64,000 nucleotides of DNA from Candidatus Pantoea formicae (lineage in GTDB: Bacteria; Pseudomonadota; Gammaproteobacteria; Enterobacterales; Enterobacteriaceae). The notes under the pieces are model-generated. The model saw only the letters and a program-made list of their open reading frames with translations. It searched no databases and was not told the origin of the DNA. This document shows, piece after piece, positions 61,834-64,000 of this stretch. Both the position numbers and the translations under genes were made by a program. How positions within the stretch are numbered: the first letter of the stretch is position 1; each line of letters opens with the position of its first letter. The stretch covers positions 186,001 through 250,000 of the forward strand of contig NZ_VWXD01000004.1 in NCBI RefSeq assembly GCF_011752625.1, read 5' to 3'.

Positions 61834-63972
61834 TCAGTTGATATCAATCTGCGTTCCGTCGATGTCGATAACCTTCTCACCCACCAACTTAATTTTGTTG
61901 GCGCTGAGAGTAATGGTCCCATTCTGCTCAAGCACAATCATGGATTCGCCGCACACCAGCGTAATTTTGTCCTCTGCGCTGAACTCCGCTGACGTTCCTG
62001 CTGAGAGACCGATATCACGACCGGTATTGAGTGAGTACTTCATGCCAACATTGTGCATTTGCATCGCACCCACATTGGTCATCCAGCCAGCACCGACATT
62101 AAGCACATATGCCGCCCCAATATTAGTGTTCTGTGCCAGACCAACATTCAGCATGGATGCCAGCGCAATCGTCTCGGCTTTCGCCTGATCGACTTTAAGC
62201 GTCTGATTGCCGTTAACCGTAACGGACTGATTCTGACCGATGCGCACATTTTCGTTCTGGTCGACCGTCTCGGTACGATTACTGTGAATCATGATCGTTT
62301 CGTTGCCATCCACGGTTTCAGTGCGATTCTGATGGACGGTGATGGTCTCGTTTTGATCGACCGTCTCGGTGCGATTCTTTTTCACCTCGGTGGTTTCATT
62401 ACCATCAATGGTTTTGGTGCGATTGTTGCCAACGAGATGGGTCTCATCATTCTCCACCTCGGTATCCATATTCTTCTCAGCATGGAGCCAGACCTGCTCC
62501 TCACCCGCCTTATCCTCAAACCGCAGCGCATTCGCCGTGTCTGCATTACCGTCCTTCGAACGGCTCAGGAATCCCATCTGCGTCGCCGCCGCTGGCAGCG
62601 CCCACGGCGGCATGCTCGCCTCGTTGTACACCCTTCCGATTATCAGCGGACGGTCCGGGTCGCCGTTGATGAAGTCCACCACCACCTCGTCGTTCACCCT
62701 CGGTATCTGCACTCCGCCAAACCCCTGGCCCGCCCACGCGCTCGAGACGCGCACCCAGCACGAGCTGGTGTCGTCGCCCTTCGCCAGGCGGTCCCAGTGG
62801 AACTTCACCTTCACCCGGCCGTAGCGGTCCGTCCAGATGGACTCCCCCTTCGGACCTACCACCTTCGCCGTCTGCGGGCCGTGCGTCTTCGGCCACCGCG
62901 TCGCCGGCGCCGCGCGGTACGTCACTCCCGCTGGCAGCACCGTGAACGTAATGTTGTGCGTTGAGCCTTCCCCGTCGCCGCTGGCGTAGCTGTTCTCCGC
63001 GAAGTCATACTGCGCCGACGTCACCAGGTACTCGCCGTTGTCGCTGAAGTGTGGCGCGTTGATAATAGAAAAGGTAAAGCCCGGCGCGATGCCCGTGGCC
63101 GTGCCAGAACCGCTCACGCTGTGGTGCTCCACCTGCCACACCTCCTGGCGGATGCGCGTGTAAAACTCGCCGTGGCTGTGGTCCACGAAGTGACCCGGCC
63201 AGTCGTACACGTCCACCGAACCCGGCACCGGCGACGCCGGGTTCTGCCGCGCCTGCAGCATCCACGCGTTCGGCTTGCGGAAGTCGTAATCGTCCGTGCT
63301 GTACATCCCCGGCGTCACGCTCTCCTCAAGCGACCACTGGCTGATGCCCTCCTCCGTCACGCTCCCGCCCGACGGCGTCACGTGGTATGCAATCGTCTCG
63401 TAGCCCGGGAACGCCTGGTGCTGGTCCGCCGCGTCGCACAGCACCATCACGTGACGCTCCGCCTCGTGCCGGAAGCCGTAGTAAATCCCCTCCAGCTCCA
63501 TCAGCCGGCTGATGAAGTCAAAGCTGCTCTCCTGGTACTGCACGCAGTATTCCCACACCCGGTAGCTGCCGCTCAGCCGCGACTCCACGTTCACCCCGTA
63601 CTCCTTGAGCAGCGTCTGCACTATCTGCGGCACCGTCTGCCCCTGGAAGATGCGCAGGTTGCGGTCCCGCTTCATCGGCCACAGGTCCGGCTCCACCGTC
63701 AGCGCGTACACCGCGTAGCGCGTGCCGTTCAGCTCCTCGCTACGCACCGACACCCGGGTGATTTTGCCGTTCAGGTAGCGCGGGTTCAGCAGGCTCTGCG
63801 TCGGCAGCGTGAACGTCACCGGCTGCCCCAGCAGCGCGTGGCGGTCTACCCGCGCGTCGGTAGACAGCAGCTCCGCCTCCAGCGTAAATGAGTGGGAGAG
63901 CGCCTCGGTGCCCTTCAGTTTCCAGAACAGCAGGCCGTCCATCGGCAGCTGTGCGGTGATGCGTGAGAACAT
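61834..63972 (-). CDS. vgrG: VgrG, type VI secretion spike protein
   Basis: A 712-residue protein starting MFSRITAQLPMDGLLFWKLK at ATG 63972. The gp27-like base (1-370) and gp5-like OB domain (about 385-470, VKVKFHWDRLAKGDDTSSCW and GFGGVQIPRVNDEVVVDFIN) are complete. A needle of repeats follows (about 520-610: units such as NRTETVDGNETI, NRTETVDQNENV). The C-terminal DUF2345-like end is EQNGTITLSANKIKLVGEKV. No C-terminal enzymatic domain is visible. It trimerises at the tip of the Hcp tube. The N-terminal two thirds are visibly richer in GC than the last third. Upstream sequence is outside the window after 28 bases. Confidence 0.95.
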   Translation of the reverse strand: MFSRITAQLPMDGLLFWKLKGTEALSHSFTLEAELLSTDARVDRHALLGQPVTFTLPTQSLLNPRYLNGKITRVSVRSEELNGTRYAVYALTVEPDLWPMKRDRNLRIFQGQTVPQIVQTLLKEYGVNVESRLSGSYRVWEYCVQYQESSFDFISRLMELEGIYYGFRHEAERHVMVLCDAADQHQAFPGYETIAYHVTPSGGSVTEEGISQWSLEESVTPGMYSTDDYDFRKPNAWMLQARQNPASPVPGSVDVYDWPGHFVDHSHGEFYTRIRQEVWQVEHHSVSGSGTATGIAPGFTFSIINAPHFSDNGEYLVTSAQYDFAENSYASGDGEGSTHNITFTVLPAGVTYRAAPATRWPKTHGPQTAKVVGPKGESIWTDRYGRVKVKFHWDRLAKGDDTSSCWVRVSSAWAGQGFGGVQIPRVNDEVVVDFINGDPDRPLIIGRVYNEASMPPWALPAAATQMGFLSRSKDGNADTANALRFEDKAGEEQVWLHAEKNMDTEVENDETHLVGNNRTKTIDGNETTEVKKNRTETVDQNETITVHQNRTETVDGNETIMIHSNRTETVDQNENVRIGQNQSVTVNGNQTLKVDQAKAETIALASMLNVGLAQNTNIGAAYVLNVGAGWMTNVGAMQMHNVGMKYSLNTGRDIGLSAGTSAEFSAEDKITLVCGESMIVLEQNGTITLSANKIKLVGEKVIDIDGTQIDIN

Positions 63973-64000
63973 ATGTAGATTCCGTAACTTATTGGATTGA

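Overview
The window reads as the chromosome of an enterobacterium, most likely of the Erwiniaceae (Pantoea/Erwinia group). This is inferred from protein-level resemblance to E. coli orthologues and from gene order around the thr locus (dnaK, mog, talB, yaaA, thrCBA/thrL, yjtD, arcA, creA, rob, gpmB, yjjX, trpR, slt, and later ettA, nadR, radA, serB, ytjB, yjjJ, yjjG). No database search was run.

Layout: (1) 1-17000 is core genome: 5' end of dnaK with a sigma-32 promoter, an MHS-type MFS transporter, mog, talB, yaaA, the threonine operon with its leader peptide and attenuator, yjtD, arcA with an FNR-like box, creA, rob, gpmB, yjjX, trpR with its operator, and slt. (2) 17000-36100 is a block between slt and ettA, which are neighbours in E. 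coli. It holds a urea-scavenging operon (allophanate hydrolase, urea carboxylase, GntR regulator, UrtABCDE transporter) behind a near-perfect sigma-54 promoter; a chemoreceptor; a deoxyribose operon (deoK-deoP-deoX) divergent from a DeoR-type repressor, with two DeoR-like operators flanking a perfect CRP box; and a 2-hydroxyacid dehydrogenase. (3) 36274-44500 is core again (ettA, nadR, radA, serB, ytjB, yjjJ). It is interrupted between ettA and nadR by a 653-bp gene-free element with 37-bp terminal inverted repeats and two long-range stems.

(4) 44600-64000 is a type VI secretion cargo island that has broken yjjG. Transcribed right to left it runs: VgrG, DUF2169 adaptor, PAAR-like (DUF4150) lipase effector, five tandem ankyrin-repeat proteins (probable immunity proteins), a large Rhs toxin with its HEAT-like immunity gene, then an AT-rich graveyard. 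The graveyard contains displaced Rhs toxin tips, orphan immunity genes, a dead IS5/IS903-like element, an ADP-ribosylglycohydrolase resembling the Tri1 immunity family, and a second, diverged copy of the 3' end of ytjB. At least three graveyard genes are each interrupted by one in-frame stop codon.

How the parts work together: the urea block would import urea at ATP cost and convert it through allophanate to ammonia and CO2 under nitrogen-limitation control. The deo block would import and phosphorylate deoxyribose, whose 5-phosphate is the known inducer of DeoR-type repressors. The T6SS island supplies spike, adaptor, two effectors and a memory of past effectors in the form of retained immunity genes. 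The strongest candidate for something undescribed is the structured element at 37955-38607; the toxin/immunity graveyard with its candidate Tri1-like orphan comes second.
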